This document shows, piece by piece, positions 25,713-34,679 of a DNA stretch of 64,000 nt (positions within the stretch are counted from its first letter, which is position 1; each line of letters starts with the position of its first letter). Below the pieces are notes generated by a model that was not told where the DNA came from, made no database searches, and saw only the letters and a program-made list of their open reading frames with translations. The position numbers were made by a program, and so were the translations under genes. Source of the DNA: Planctomycetota bacterium. Its GTDB lineage: Bacteria > Planctomycetota > Phycisphaerae > UBA1845 > UTPLA1. The stretch is taken from NCBI GenBank assembly GCA_003576905.1, contig QEVG01000024.1, positions 1 to 64,000 of the forward strand. The letters are read 5' to 3'.

Positions 25713-27172
25713 CCCTTGATAACGCCGACAGGCCTGAGGCGGGCGACCTTTCGGCTGATTCCGGCCTCGTGCAGGACGCTGACCACCTGGGTCACGTCCT
25801 TGTAGGCGTCGGGCTGTTCCTCCTCCAGGCCGGTTCGGCCGCGTGCCCTGGCGATGACACCCCGGTCGAGCAGTTCCCGGTGGATCGAGCGGCCCTTGCT
25901 CGCGCGGATCGCCGCGCCGCGCGACATCATCCGCCCCGCGCCGTGGCAGCAGCTCCCGAACGTGTGGTCCATGCTGCCGGGCAGGCCGACGAGGACGTAG
26001 CTCGCCCGGCCCATGTCGCCGGGCACAAGCACGGGCTGGCCGATGCCGCGGTACCTTGGCGGCAGCTCGGGATGCCCCGGCGGGAACGCGCGCGTCGCAC
26101 CCTTGCGGTGAACGCAAAGCTCAGTGGCGCGACCGTCCACGTCGTAGGGCTCCATCTTGGCGATGTTGTGGGCCACGTCGTACACGAGGTGCATGCCCAG
26201 CCGCTCGGCCGGCGCTTCGAACACCGCCGCGAAAACCTGCCGCGCCAGGTGGGTCATGATCTGGCGGTTGCACCACGCGTAGTTGGCCGCGGCGCGCATC
26301 GCTCCGAGGTAGCGCTGGCCCTCCGGCGAATGGACCGGCGCACAGACAAGCTGCCGATCGGGCAGGTCGATACCGTATTTGCGCGGCACGTCCTGAAGCA
26401 CCTTGAGGAAGTCCTCGCAGACCTGGTAGCCCAGGCCGCGCGATCCGGAGTGAATCATGACCGTGACGATGCCCTCCTCGAGGCCCATCACCTGTGCCGC
26501 GTGCGCGTCGTCGACGTGGTCGACGACCTGGACCTCCATGAAGTGATTCCCACTGCCCAGGGTGCCGCACTGCGGCGCGCCGCGCTCATAGGCGGTGTCG
26601 GACACGTAGTCGGGCCGGGCGCCGGGGATACACCCGCCCGCCTCTGTGACTTCAAGATCGCTTTCCCAGCCAAGCCCATGCTGTCGCACGACGACGGGCG
26701 AACCATCTTCAAGGAGTCTGGCGAGGTCGGCCTTTCGGAACTTGATTCGCCCCCCCTGTCCCACGCCGCATGGGACGTTTGCAAACAGGGCGTTGACCAG
26801 CTTCTCAAGGCGGGGCTTCACGTCGGAGATCCTGAGGTCTGTGCGGATCAGCCGAACCCCACAGTTAATGTCGTATCCGACGCCACCGGGGCTGATGACG
26901 CCGCCCTGCCCAGGATCGGTCGCCGCCACTCCGCCGATGCAGAAGCCGTAGCCCCAGTGGATGTCGGGCATGGCGAGCGAGTATTTCACGATACCGGGCA
27001 GACAGGCGACGTTGGCCACCTGTTCCGGCGACCGGTCGCCGCGGATGTGATCGATGAGGACGTCGTCGGCGTAGATGAGGCCATCAACGCGCATGCCGGG
27101 CTTGTAGGAGCGGGGAATCCGCCAGCGGCAGGAATCGAGTCGCTCCAACGGTCCCGTGAATGCTTCGGCCAT
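25709..27172 (-). CDS. rtcB: RNA-splicing ligase RtcB
   Basis: RtcB joins RNA 2',3'-cyclic phosphate or 3'-phosphate ends to 5'-hydroxyl ends using GTP and Mn(II). The 487-residue protein shows the Mn-binding Cys in GGVGYDINCGVRL, GTLGSGNHFMEVQ, HSGSRGLG, YDVAHNIAKME, and the guanylated His in SCCHGAGRMMSRG. Length is normal. The archease gene lies upstream on the same strand, 97 bp away, which fits the known need of RtcB for archease in multiple turnover. In bacteria RtcB is mainly linked to RNA repair or stress healing rather than tRNA splicing. Confidence 0.97.
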   Translation of the reverse strand: MAEAFTGPLERLDSCRWRIPRSYKPGMRVDGLIYADDVLIDHIRGDRSPEQVANVACLPGIVKYSLAMPDIHWGYGFCIGGVAATDPGQGGVISPGGVGYDINCGVRLIRTDLRISDVKPRLEKLVNALFANVPCGVGQGGRIKFRKADLARLLEDGSPVVVRQHGLGWESDLEVTEAGGCIPGARPDYVSDTAYERGAPQCGTLGSGNHFMEVQVVDHVDDAHAAQVMGLEEGIVTVMIHSGSRGLGYQVCEDFLKVLQDVPRKYGIDLPDRQLVCAPVHSPEGQRYLGAMRAAANYAWCNRQIMTHLARQVFAAVFEAPAERLGMHLVYDVAHNIAKMEPYDVDGRATELCVHRKGATRAFPPGHPELPPRYRGIGQPVLVPGDMGRASYVLVGLPGSMDHTFGSCCHGAGRMMSRGAAIRASKGRSIHRELLDRGVIARARGRTGLEEEQPDAYKDVTQVVSVLHEAGISRKVARLRPVGVIKG

Positions 27173-27269
27173 AACGGGGAATTATAAACGTCGAACGGTG
27201 AATGGCGATTGAGCGAGGCAGCGAGGACACTCCCGGCGGACGTGGCGGGTAATCCCATGAGGTCCGGTG

Positions 27270-27689
27270 TCAGATGTCGATGATGATTCTTGCCTCCCAG
27301 CCCGCGCCCGTTTTTTCAAGAGAAAGCTCGTGATAGGTGATCGCCTTCACCTCGCGAAGAAGGACCGATCGGTCGTGATCCACCGGGCGGAATGATCCGC
27401 CGACTTCCAGCCGATCGTCTTCGAATACGCGAACCGACACGTCGGTAAGCATGATTGCGCGGGTCTCGAAGGCCACGAGCAATTCGGCCATGAAATCCCG
27501 CAAGAGGCTTGCCGCCGCCGTACCCACAAACGTGAAGCCAGCCGCCTCGCCGTCGCGCCCCGGCACAAGCTCGCCGATCGCCGCGTACAACGCCTCGACC
27601 GCCGCAGGCACCAAGGCCCAGCGATCCAACGCAAAGACGCGAATACCCAGATCGGCGGTGTGATCGAAGAACTCAAAGCCGGGGGCCAT
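27270..27689 (-). CDS. Archease
   Basis: A 139-residue archease, the activator that helps RtcB become guanylated. FEFFDHTADLGIRVFA at the start and the terminal VKAITYHELSLEK plus ARIIIDI are the family signatures, including acidic residues that hold metal. It precedes rtcB on the same strand and is probably co-transcribed with it. Starts at an ATG without a strong ribosome site. Confidence 0.93.
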   Translation of the reverse strand: MAPGFEFFDHTADLGIRVFALDRWALVPAAVEALYAAIGELVPGRDGEAAGFTFVGTAAASLLRDFMAELLVAFETRAIMLTDVSVRVFEDDRLEVGGSFRPVDHDRSVLLREVKAITYHELSLEKTGAGWEARIIIDI

Positions 27690-27785
27690 GCGCGCATTAT
27701 CGCCCGGCGCGGCGAGAGCGAAAACAGCGCTCGGCGCACCGGGCGAACGGGAGGATTCAGCCAGGCTAAGGCGGGGCGAACGCGG

Positions 27786-28523
27786 CTAGCGGCGGCGCCG
27801 CAGCAGCAGCGACGCGCCGATGAGCACGAGTCCGGTGGTGGCCGGTTCGGGCACGCGCTTCAGCGTGATATTGTCCACGGCCACGTCGTGATCGGTGAAG
27901 CCGAAGAAAAAGCCCGGTACGAGCGTCGTAAAGGCGATCTCATCGACGCCGGCCAGGACGCTCGTAAACGTGCGGCCGGGCGGGAGAATCGGCTCGAAGG
28001 TGTTGGGGTCTTCGGCGCCGTAGCCGCCCCAACCCGCGGGCAGGGCCGCGGCCGACGTGTCCGCGATGGTCACGGACCACGAATGCCAGCCGGGATTCGA
28101 CGCGTCGAGCGTGCCCAGGTTGTACCAGACGCTCGTCCAAGGATAGCCCGGCTCAGGGTTGTCGAAGTCGCGCAATTCGACGATGAAGTCGCGGGTGGCA
28201 TCAATCCCGAAGAAGTTCAGGAAGGACGTGTAGGTGTCGATACTGATCGTCACGGCCGGATCGGTCGTGTAGTCGCCGATGAAGTTGGCATTGGAGCTGT
28301 TGCTGAAGGTGATGCCGAAGTCGTTGAAGATCGTGCGCAGCGAAGGAGCGGCGTTGCCCAGCGTGTTGTCGATAAAGGTCGACCCACCGATACCCGTCGG
28401 GCCCTCCCAGCCTTCAAGGCCGCTCGAAAACGTTGTTGTGATGGCGGCGTTTACGCCAGATGCGACAGCCAGAAGTGCAACAACTGCAAATGTGACGACG
28501 CGCGAACTCAAACATGGACGCAT
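27786..28523 (-). CDS. PEP-CTERM protein, exported
   Basis: 245 residues from an ATG with GGAGGG 7 bp upstream. Residues 1-26 are a signal peptide (ending VNAA). The body is a beta-sandwich-like domain of about 190 residues with no family I recognise; LEGWEGPTG and HSWSVTI suggest a concanavalin-like fold. The C terminus is VPEPATTGLVLIGASLLLRRRR, written here in pieces as VPEP, a hydrophobic helix and RRRR, the exosortase sorting signal. No exosortase gene is in the window. It is likely a surface or extracellular-matrix protein. Confidence 0.87.
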   Translation of the reverse strand: MRPCLSSRVVTFAVVALLAVASGVNAAITTTFSSGLEGWEGPTGIGGSTFIDNTLGNAAPSLRTIFNDFGITFSNSSNANFIGDYTTDPAVTISIDTYTSFLNFFGIDATRDFIVELRDFDNPEPGYPWTSVWYNLGTLDASNPGWHSWSVTIADTSAAALPAGWGGYGAEDPNTFEPILPPGRTFTSVLAGVDEIAFTTLVPGFFFGFTDHDVAVDNITLKRVPEPATTGLVLIGASLLLRRRR

Positions 28524-28671
28524 GGTGTTTCCCTCCAATGATTAGGTAGCGTTACCTTCCCCCCACTGGTCGGCAGCATTCTAAGGCCGAGTGAACGGCC
28601 CCATCAACCCCCCGGTTTCCACAGGGTGACAGGTTTGCCGACCGATGGGTCCCTCGCGCTCGAAATTGGCA

Positions 28672-28718
28672 CAAAAAACCGACGGCCGCACGCCCAAGGT
28701 GGACGAAGCGGCCGTCGG
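28672..28718 (-). terminator. Rho-independent terminator after the 28796 gene
   Basis: On the minus strand an 11-bp perfect stem, CCGACGGCCGC/GCGGCCGTCGG (28679-28718), is followed by TTTTTTGT. It lies 77 bp after the stop codon of the minus-strand gene ending at 28796. Confidence 0.9.
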
Positions 28719-28795
28719 GGGCACACGTTCGAATTCAGAGGCACCGGCAAACGGGTCCAAGCCTCGTCGAGCCGGGCCGTTATTGGTTTGGCTGC

Positions 28796-30793
28796 CTAGC
28801 AGCCGCCATTGATGAGGCAGTCCGCGAAGTTGGCGACATCATCCATGTCGATGCCGCAATCCTTCACGAATTCGCAGTCGCCGGCGCACTTCTCGACCGT
28901 CGTGCCGCCGCCGCTGATAAGCAGCTCGACGAACTTGGCCACATCGAGGCCGTCCACGATGGTGTCAAGATTGACGTCACCCTTGACGCAGGTCACACCC
29001 AGCGAGGGCACCTGGGCGGTTACCGTCATCAGGCTGGGCGAGCCCGGCTTGAAGAGGCCGATCTTGATGTTCCCCGACGTCGGGGCGCTGGGGGCGTCGA
29101 AGCGGAAGTTGTACATGGTGCCCCAGCGGAGCGCGTTGGCGTTCTGGTTCTGGGCGTACGTCTGCGTCGTCGTCCAGATCACTTGATCAGAAAGGATCGT
29201 CGCCGGCCAATCGGTGCCGTCGATGACCTCGCCGCTGTGATAGGGAACGTCGTGGAAGCCGACGTTGGAGATACCGGAACACTCGGGCGCGGCGACCGAG
29301 AAGAACTGGCCGGCGCGGTCGGAGTTCATGTTGAACAGGGCATATTCATAGTGCCACATGCCACCGCCGATGTCGGTTACCCTGTAGCCGAGGATCATTC
29401 GGCCGTCACTCGGAATGTCGATGGTCACAAGGGTTACGCCCGGGTCGGTAGCCTGCCAGGCATTGATGGCCGGCTGCTGGCGGACGGTGCTGTTTCCGGT
29501 GACCCAGTTCATCGTGTTGTTGGTGTCGTTCAGGAAGGTCACGCGGCGGTAGGAGCAGTTGTTGTTCTTGTTGTTGGCCAATGCGTCGTCATTGGCGACG
29601 TACTGACCCTCGACCCAGTACAGGGCACCGGCGTTGCTGTCCGGGTCCACGTCGACGGCCTGGGCCTGGAGTCGCCCGCGGATATTGGTCGGGCCCGAGG
29701 CGAACAGGTGCGGATCAGGGAACGTCCCCATCGCGGCGTTGACCGGGCCCTTTGGGCCGAGGTCGCCCCAACCGCCGTTTCGCGCGGCGGTGTAGGGGTC
29801 GGAGCAACCGACGCCGAGGTGGTTGCAGCAGCCGCCGCAGTAAGGAGTGCAGGGGCCGCCGCAGACCGTGCCCTGAAGGGCGCAGAAACCGTACTTCAGC
29901 CAGGCCTGACCGACCTGCTCGAAGCGGCCGTAGCTGGTGCCCGGCTCGGTCTTGAGGCGATAGAGATTCTGCCCGATGACGGGGTGTTGATTCGGCACGC
30001 CGTCAATCCACTGAAGGGGGACATCGCCGATGTTGCAGGAGGTCGTGCCAACGGAATACGCAAAAATGCTTCCCGAGAAGCCGTAGCTGCGCGGCTGCTG
30101 CGAGGTGCCGACGTCGCCGGTAAGGGCGCCGACGATCACGTCCGCGCCGGAGCCTCGGGGCGAGGCCTCGGTGGCCGGGAAGGCCTGGTAATCTCCAATC
30201 TGGGCCGGGCCGACGACTTCGAGGCTGCCGACCGGCTGTCCGGCCAGATCGATGTTTCCGAGGACTTCGGCGGCGAAGGCCGGGGAGACGACGAGTTCCG
30301 CGACGAGGGTCAGGCTCTGGTCGTTGGCATTGAAATCGGAAATGACGCCGGCCGGGCCGGAGGTGAACAACTCGCGCTGGACGTTTGCTCCGTCAACGAT
30401 CGACATCGACCGGCCGGTTACCACAACGGCGAAGTTGCCGATTCGGGCGACGTCGTCGCGGTCGGGCAGGCGGACGCTCAGGGTATCGCCGCGGGAGACA
30501 ACCGTCCCGCTGGCGCTGGAAGGCTCGTCATTGACAAAGGTCAGGGCATAGTTGGTTCCCTCCGACTGAATCGGGAGGGTCAGCGTGGTGTCGCTGTTGC
30601 CTGCAAGCTGAATGCCCACAGCGGCGAGCGCGGCGGGATCCAGCGTGACGTTGACGGCCCCACCGGCGAAGACCCAGGTCGCGTAGACCTCCGGGCCGCG
30701 CGCGAGACGCGGCTGTTCGGCGAGCGAAGCGGCGGTCAGGCCGCAGACGAGCAACAGGGCTGTGCAGAATTGAAGCTTAGTGAAAGAACGCAT
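28796..30793 (-). CDS. Secreted dockerin-like protein, paralog of the next upstream gene
   Basis: 665 residues from the ATG with AAGGAG 7 bp upstream; the frame extends upstream to 30919 but the signal peptide starts at MRSFTKLQFCTALLL. Residues 30-240 contain an N-terminal beta-rich domain absent from the paralog. The next 380 residues match the paralog across SVGTTSCN, GVGCSDPYT, GGGMWHYEYA, and MYNFRFDA, defining a shared domain of unknown function. C-terminal calcium loops DVNLDTIVDGLD and DCGIDMDD form a dockerin-like pair. There is no catalytic signature I can name. A strong terminator follows it. Confidence 0.85.
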   Translation of the reverse strand: MRSFTKLQFCTALLLVCGLTAASLAEQPRLARGPEVYATWVFAGGAVNVTLDPAALAAVGIQLAGNSDTTLTLPIQSEGTNYALTFVNDEPSSASGTVVSRGDTLSVRLPDRDDVARIGNFAVVVTGRSMSIVDGANVQRELFTSGPAGVISDFNANDQSLTLVAELVVSPAFAAEVLGNIDLAGQPVGSLEVVGPAQIGDYQAFPATEASPRGSGADVIVGALTGDVGTSQQPRSYGFSGSIFAYSVGTTSCNIGDVPLQWIDGVPNQHPVIGQNLYRLKTEPGTSYGRFEQVGQAWLKYGFCALQGTVCGGPCTPYCGGCCNHLGVGCSDPYTAARNGGWGDLGPKGPVNAAMGTFPDPHLFASGPTNIRGRLQAQAVDVDPDSNAGALYWVEGQYVANDDALANNKNNNCSYRRVTFLNDTNNTMNWVTGNSTVRQQPAINAWQATDPGVTLVTIDIPSDGRMILGYRVTDIGGGMWHYEYALFNMNSDRAGQFFSVAAPECSGISNVGFHDVPYHSGEVIDGTDWPATILSDQVIWTTTQTYAQNQNANALRWGTMYNFRFDAPSAPTSGNIKIGLFKPGSPSLMTVTAQVPSLGVTCVKGDVNLDTIVDGLDVAKFVELLISGGGTTVEKCAGDCEFVKDCGIDMDDVANFADCLINGGC

Positions 30794-30932
30794 TCGAAGG
30801 CTCCTTGATTTACCCACCACCGCCGGATGCCTCGCAGGCACCGGTCTCCACAACGCCCCCAAACATGTACGAGTCCGACCGGCGCAAGAAAGCCCCCACC
30901 GCGCCGGGGAATGCGACAAACGAGAACGGAAA

Positions 30933-32387
30933 TCAGCCGCAGCCGCCGGTCAGCAGGCAGTCGGCGAAGTTCGGCATATCATCGACGTTGATGATGCCGT
31001 CTCGCGTCATTTCGAGATCACCGGCGCACAACTCCTGGAAAGAGGAGCCGCCGCTGATGAGGCGCTCCACGAAGAGTTCAATATCCAGGCCGTCAACGAA
31101 TCCGTCGAGGTTGACGTCGCCGCGGATGCACGGATCGGGCGTGATAACCTGAGCCGTGGCTTCAGTTCCGACCCCGGGCTTGAAGTAGGCGAGATTGACA
31201 GTGCCCTTGCCGGGCCAGGGAGCAACGTTCGCATCGAACCGGAAGTTGTACATCATGCCCCAGCGAATCGCGTTGGCATTCTGATTGGTCCCGAAATCGG
31301 TGGTCGACCACGAAACTCGGGCGTTCCCTGTCGTGCCGGGCCAGTCGGTGCCGTCGTAATTGACACCACCGGGGCCGTCGCCGTCGTGGTAATCGACGTC
31401 TCGGAAGCCGATGTTGGAGATCACCGCATCGGGCCGGACCGGGACCCAGAAGCCGCCGATTCCGCGGTCGGAATTGAGGTTCTGGACGGCGTACTCGTAA
31501 TGCCACATGCCGCCGCCCAGGTCGGTCGCCTGCGCGGCGAGGATGACAAGAGCGGACATGCCGCCGTCCTCGGCCGTCACCACATCGGCTTCGGAAACGG
31601 TCGGGTCAGTGTCCTTCCAGGCGCGAATTCCGGCCTGTTCCCGCTGCGTCGAACCAATCGCCGTGAAACTCCACGCACTGCCGCTGCCGCTTACGCTGAG
31701 AGGCCGATAGGAGGCGTTGTTGTTCTTGTTGCCGGACGCGGCATCGTCGGCGGCAATGTACTGACATTCGACAAAGTAGCGGGTGGCGTTAACGTCGCCC
31801 GAGCCATTCGACACTTCAAGGTCTGAAATGGCGACGCGGAGCCGGCGAGCTACGCTGCCTGAAAAGCCGGGCGAACTGACGTGGGTGTGTTGGCCGGTCG
31901 TCGCGTTTACCGCCCACTTCGGGCCCAGGCTGGACTGGCCGCCGTTTCGGCTGGAAGTATATGGATCGGAGCAACCTACACCGAGAGTGCTGCCATCGGT
32001 CCCGTTGCAGGTGGAACAGCAGGCATTCTGGCTGAGGGCGAAGAAGCCGTGCTTCAGCCAACTATAGCCGAGTTGCTCAAACCGGCGCGAGCCGTTCACT
32101 TGTTTCATTCGAAACAGGTTCTGACTGATTACCGGGTGATTTACCCCGGAAGACTGCCAGCTCAAAGGCTGATTGCCGAGATTGCAGGAGGTCGTGCCGA
32201 CTGAGAAGGCCTCGTAACCTCCATCGCTGCCGTAGTTGGAAATGGCGTCCTGTGAGACAACGCCCACAATAACGTCTGGGCCGGGAGACTGCTGGGGCGT
32301 GCCCGGACAACCCGAAGCACGGGCATCAATTGCAGCGGCAAGGACACAGAGAACGGCTAAAAGACGCTGGGGACCGGTAAATGACAT
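30933..32387 (-). CDS. Secreted dockerin-like protein, paralog of the next downstream gene
   Basis: 484 residues with a signal peptide ending DARAS. AGAGGTG precedes the ATG by 7 bp. It consists almost wholly of the domain shared with the gene at 28796: SVGTTSCNLG, QNLFRMK, LGVGCSDPYTSSRNGG, DLGGGMWHYEYAVQNLNSDRG and MYNFRFDA. The C terminus has GDVNLDGFVDGLD and GDLEMTRDGIINVDD calcium loops. The two genes lie head to tail 139 bp apart, pointing to a tandem duplication followed by gain or loss of the N-terminal domain. The function is unknown. Many conserved Cys suggest an extracellular, disulfide-bonded fold. Confidence 0.85.
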   Translation of the reverse strand: MSFTGPQRLLAVLCVLAAAIDARASGCPGTPQQSPGPDVIVGVVSQDAISNYGSDGGYEAFSVGTTSCNLGNQPLSWQSSGVNHPVISQNLFRMKQVNGSRRFEQLGYSWLKHGFFALSQNACCSTCNGTDGSTLGVGCSDPYTSSRNGGQSSLGPKWAVNATTGQHTHVSSPGFSGSVARRLRVAISDLEVSNGSGDVNATRYFVECQYIAADDAASGNKNNNASYRPLSVSGSGSAWSFTAIGSTQREQAGIRAWKDTDPTVSEADVVTAEDGGMSALVILAAQATDLGGGMWHYEYAVQNLNSDRGIGGFWVPVRPDAVISNIGFRDVDYHDGDGPGGVNYDGTDWPGTTGNARVSWSTTDFGTNQNANAIRWGMMYNFRFDANVAPWPGKGTVNLAYFKPGVGTEATAQVITPDPCIRGDVNLDGFVDGLDIELFVERLISGGSSFQELCAGDLEMTRDGIINVDDMPNFADCLLTGGCG

Positions 32388-32717
32388 TCAAAAACACCTC
32401 TGTACCTAAGGACATTAGACTCCCCAGCATTCAAGGAATGCGCAGGGAACAACACATAGTGAATCGGTTGGTCAGAAGCTGAAGCGAAGGTGACTCATGA
32501 ACAAGTCGAGAAGTCCCTCCCCTCCCAGTAAAGCAGCTCGCATCTTCGAGTTTAACGATATCGGTAGCCGGCTTCAAGCAGGAAGATCGAATACCGCCCA
32601 ACTTTTCGGACCCCACGGGATAATTCTACCCAATCCTGCAATGTGAAACCTTTTATCAAAGACAAGAAACTCCGTAGCAGCCGGTTGCTGATTCGTCGAG
32701 CTATGTTAATGGACCAG
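32388..32717. other. Intergenic region upstream of the 32387 gene
   Basis: 330 bp, lower in GC than the flanks. No gene seen. It should hold the promoter of the minus-strand paralog pair. At 32641-32658 there is a weak look-alike of the LacI palindrome found at 47011 (12 of 18 positions). Confidence 0.5.
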
Positions 32718-34679
32718 TCAGCCGCCCGGCGGAACGGTCACAGGTGCCGTTCCTTGGTATGCTGCAACTGCACAACGAACCGCGCCCAATCGCCGCTGGC
32801 TCTCACCACAGGTGATCGGCACGATCCGGACGCCCGGCCCAAGCGCGTCGGAGAATGCCCGAGTGGAGGCGGCATCGAGTTCGACGTAAAAGCCCCCCGC
32901 CGCCGGCATGAGATACATGTCCTTCGTATGGATGCCGTTCAGGTAATTGAGGCTGAGATCTTCTTCGGCGAGGCTGGGAATCGGGACGACCATGAAGCCC
33001 AGAGTTTCGAGGCGAGATTTGATGCCGGAGCGGTCCGCGTCGCGCCGAATGAATGTGCTGAGATACTCCGCAAGCGCCGGATCTGAGGGCGGCGCCCGAC
33101 CTGCCGACGCGACCGTCGCCAGATCCAAGGCCAGGAGAAACCGCTGAAGGTTGCCAACGCCGGAGTCCGACAATCCGGTGCTGAAGTGCCGCGTGAGGGA
33201 TTCCGGGTAGTTGCCCGGCGCGACCGCACACCCGTCGACGACCGGCCCGACGATGCGCAGGAATTCCGCCAGTGAAGCGCTTTCGAGCGACCGAAGGGCT
33301 TCGTCGAGGCGGGTCGAATCAAGCAGACCGGCACGATTCAGTGCCTTCGCGCCCAGGCGGAGGACGATGATCATAGCGGCGCGCGCGTCGTTAACGAACG
33401 CGATCAAGCGATCCGGGCCCGCGCGCACGGAAACTTCATAATCAATATGGTAGGACGCCGCGGGCAGCACCTCGACCCTTTGCGCGTCAAACTCAATTCG
33501 GAACGCCTCGATCACTTGATCGCGCGTCAATCCGAGCGCGACATTGCGATGCACTTCCGCCTCACCGAGGAGCAAGGTCCGCTCACCGTTCGCCGGATAC
33601 TCCGCAATCAGGACGTTGCCTCCCTGAAACAGCAGTGGCGACTGGACAACCGTGTGGCCCGCGGCCGCGAGCCCGCCGAGCAGGAATGTCTCGCCCGGCA
33701 CGAAAAGAGTCCCCTCCTCGCCGCGACAGGCGTATCGGGGAGCCAGTGTGGCGAGCGTTAATCGCGTGGAGGTCGCCGCGTCGCCGACGCCGGGCGATGA
33801 GATTACGCCCGCCTTGCCGTTGTCCTGGGCCCATTGCGAGACGGGAAGCGGTTCGGTGATGATCGTCAACTGACGTGGCCGGGACAGGTTCCATTGCCGC
33901 GCGAACCCGAGAAGCGGATCGACGAAGCGGTCTTCGACAGAAGCGATGTATTCCGCATCGGGCGCTGCCGCGACGATCTGTCGAGCGATGTCGAGTGCGC
34001 TGCCGTCGCCGCGGCCGCGCCAATAGTCGCCCCGCGTGAACTGGAACCGGAACAAGCCGATCGCGTTTCCGCCGCTGTCGGCGGTCGCGCGGAAGCCCGG
34101 ATGGCTCTTGCGAAACTGGAACGGGATCAGGTCCAGGTCGGCACGAATGCGCTCGCGCGGCTGCCGCGAGATTTTTCGGCGCAGAACCTCGCGCACGACA
34201 CTGTAGGCTTGACCGTCATGCGCACCCGGCGCGGCAAAATACGGCAGGAGGTCAACCGGCAGGCCAATGCGGCGAAGCAGCTCGAGATCCGCCGGCTCTC
34301 CTGCGCCGAATTCCGCGACGCCAAGAATATCGATCGCCGCCTCCAGCGTTGCGAGCAGGCCGTCGAACGCGAGTCGTGTTACGATGTGCTCCGCCGCCTT
34401 GCGAACGTTTGGCCTGAGGGGATCGTGCGGAAGAGAGGCCGGACTCGCAGGCAGTGAGGGCTGCGTGAGGTCCGCACGAAAGCCGGGCAGCGGAATTCGC
34501 ATTTCGGAAAGCGAACGCCAAATCTCGAGCGTCGGGGGCGGCACTTCGTGGCGAACGACGAGAATCCGCCGGTCTGCGGCGGCGGACGGGCTCTCGGATT
34601 CCGCGGCCACGCCGAGGCTGCTTGTCCACGACCCCACGGCCCACGTGATCGCCAAGACAACCGGAATTCGGCGCTTCAT
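32718..34679 (-). CDS. Exported protein related to agmatine/peptidyl-arginine deiminases
   Basis: 653 residues; the ATG overlaps the stop of the previous gene as ATGA. Residues 1-27 are a signal peptide. The middle and C-terminal parts line up with the guanidino-group modifying superfamily: QWAQDNGKAG at 282-291 (compare WARDNGP), FQGGNVLIAEY at 351-361 (compare EGGN), HIDYEVSV at 411-418 (the H-x-D pair), NYLNG at 578, and Cys636 in LGAVRCAV (compare GGxHCxT). The His, Asp and Cys of the catalytic set remain, while the Arg, Glu and second His are changed to Gln, Gln and Arg. A deiminase, amidinotransferase or hydrolase role outside the cytoplasm is inferred; substrates may be peptide arginine or small guanidines. 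Confidence 0.65.
   Translation of the reverse strand: MKRRIPVVLAITWAVGSWTSSLGVAAESESPSAAADRRILVVRHEVPPPTLEIWRSLSEMRIPLPGFRADLTQPSLPASPASLPHDPLRPNVRKAAEHIVTRLAFDGLLATLEAAIDILGVAEFGAGEPADLELLRRIGLPVDLLPYFAAPGAHDGQAYSVVREVLRRKISRQPRERIRADLDLIPFQFRKSHPGFRATADSGGNAIGLFRFQFTRGDYWRGRGDGSALDIARQIVAAAPDAEYIASVEDRFVDPLLGFARQWNLSRPRQLTIITEPLPVSQWAQDNGKAGVISSPGVGDAATSTRLTLATLAPRYACRGEEGTLFVPGETFLLGGLAAAGHTVVQSPLLFQGGNVLIAEYPANGERTLLLGEAEVHRNVALGLTRDQVIEAFRIEFDAQRVEVLPAASYHIDYEVSVRAGPDRLIAFVNDARAAMIIVLRLGAKALNRAGLLDSTRLDEALRSLESASLAEFLRIVGPVVDGCAVAPGNYPESLTRHFSTGLSDSGVGNLQRFLLALDLATVASAGRAPPSDPALAEYLSTFIRRDADRSGIKSRLETLGFMVVPIPSLAEEDLSLNYLNGIHTKDMYLMPAAGGFYVELDAASTRAFSDALGPGVRIVPITCGESQRRLGAVRCAVAAYQGTAPVTVPPGG

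Noticed and set aside
28540-28560. AGGTAGCGTTACCT inverted repeat as an operator for the PEP-CTERM gene
   Set aside because: Arms are only five bases and no related copy was found, so it is not supported as a site.
29183-30808. 541-codon plus-strand frame opposite the dockerin-like paralog
   Set aside because: The minus-strand gene has a signal peptide, ribosome site, dockerin loops and terminator, while the plus-strand product has no recognisable features.
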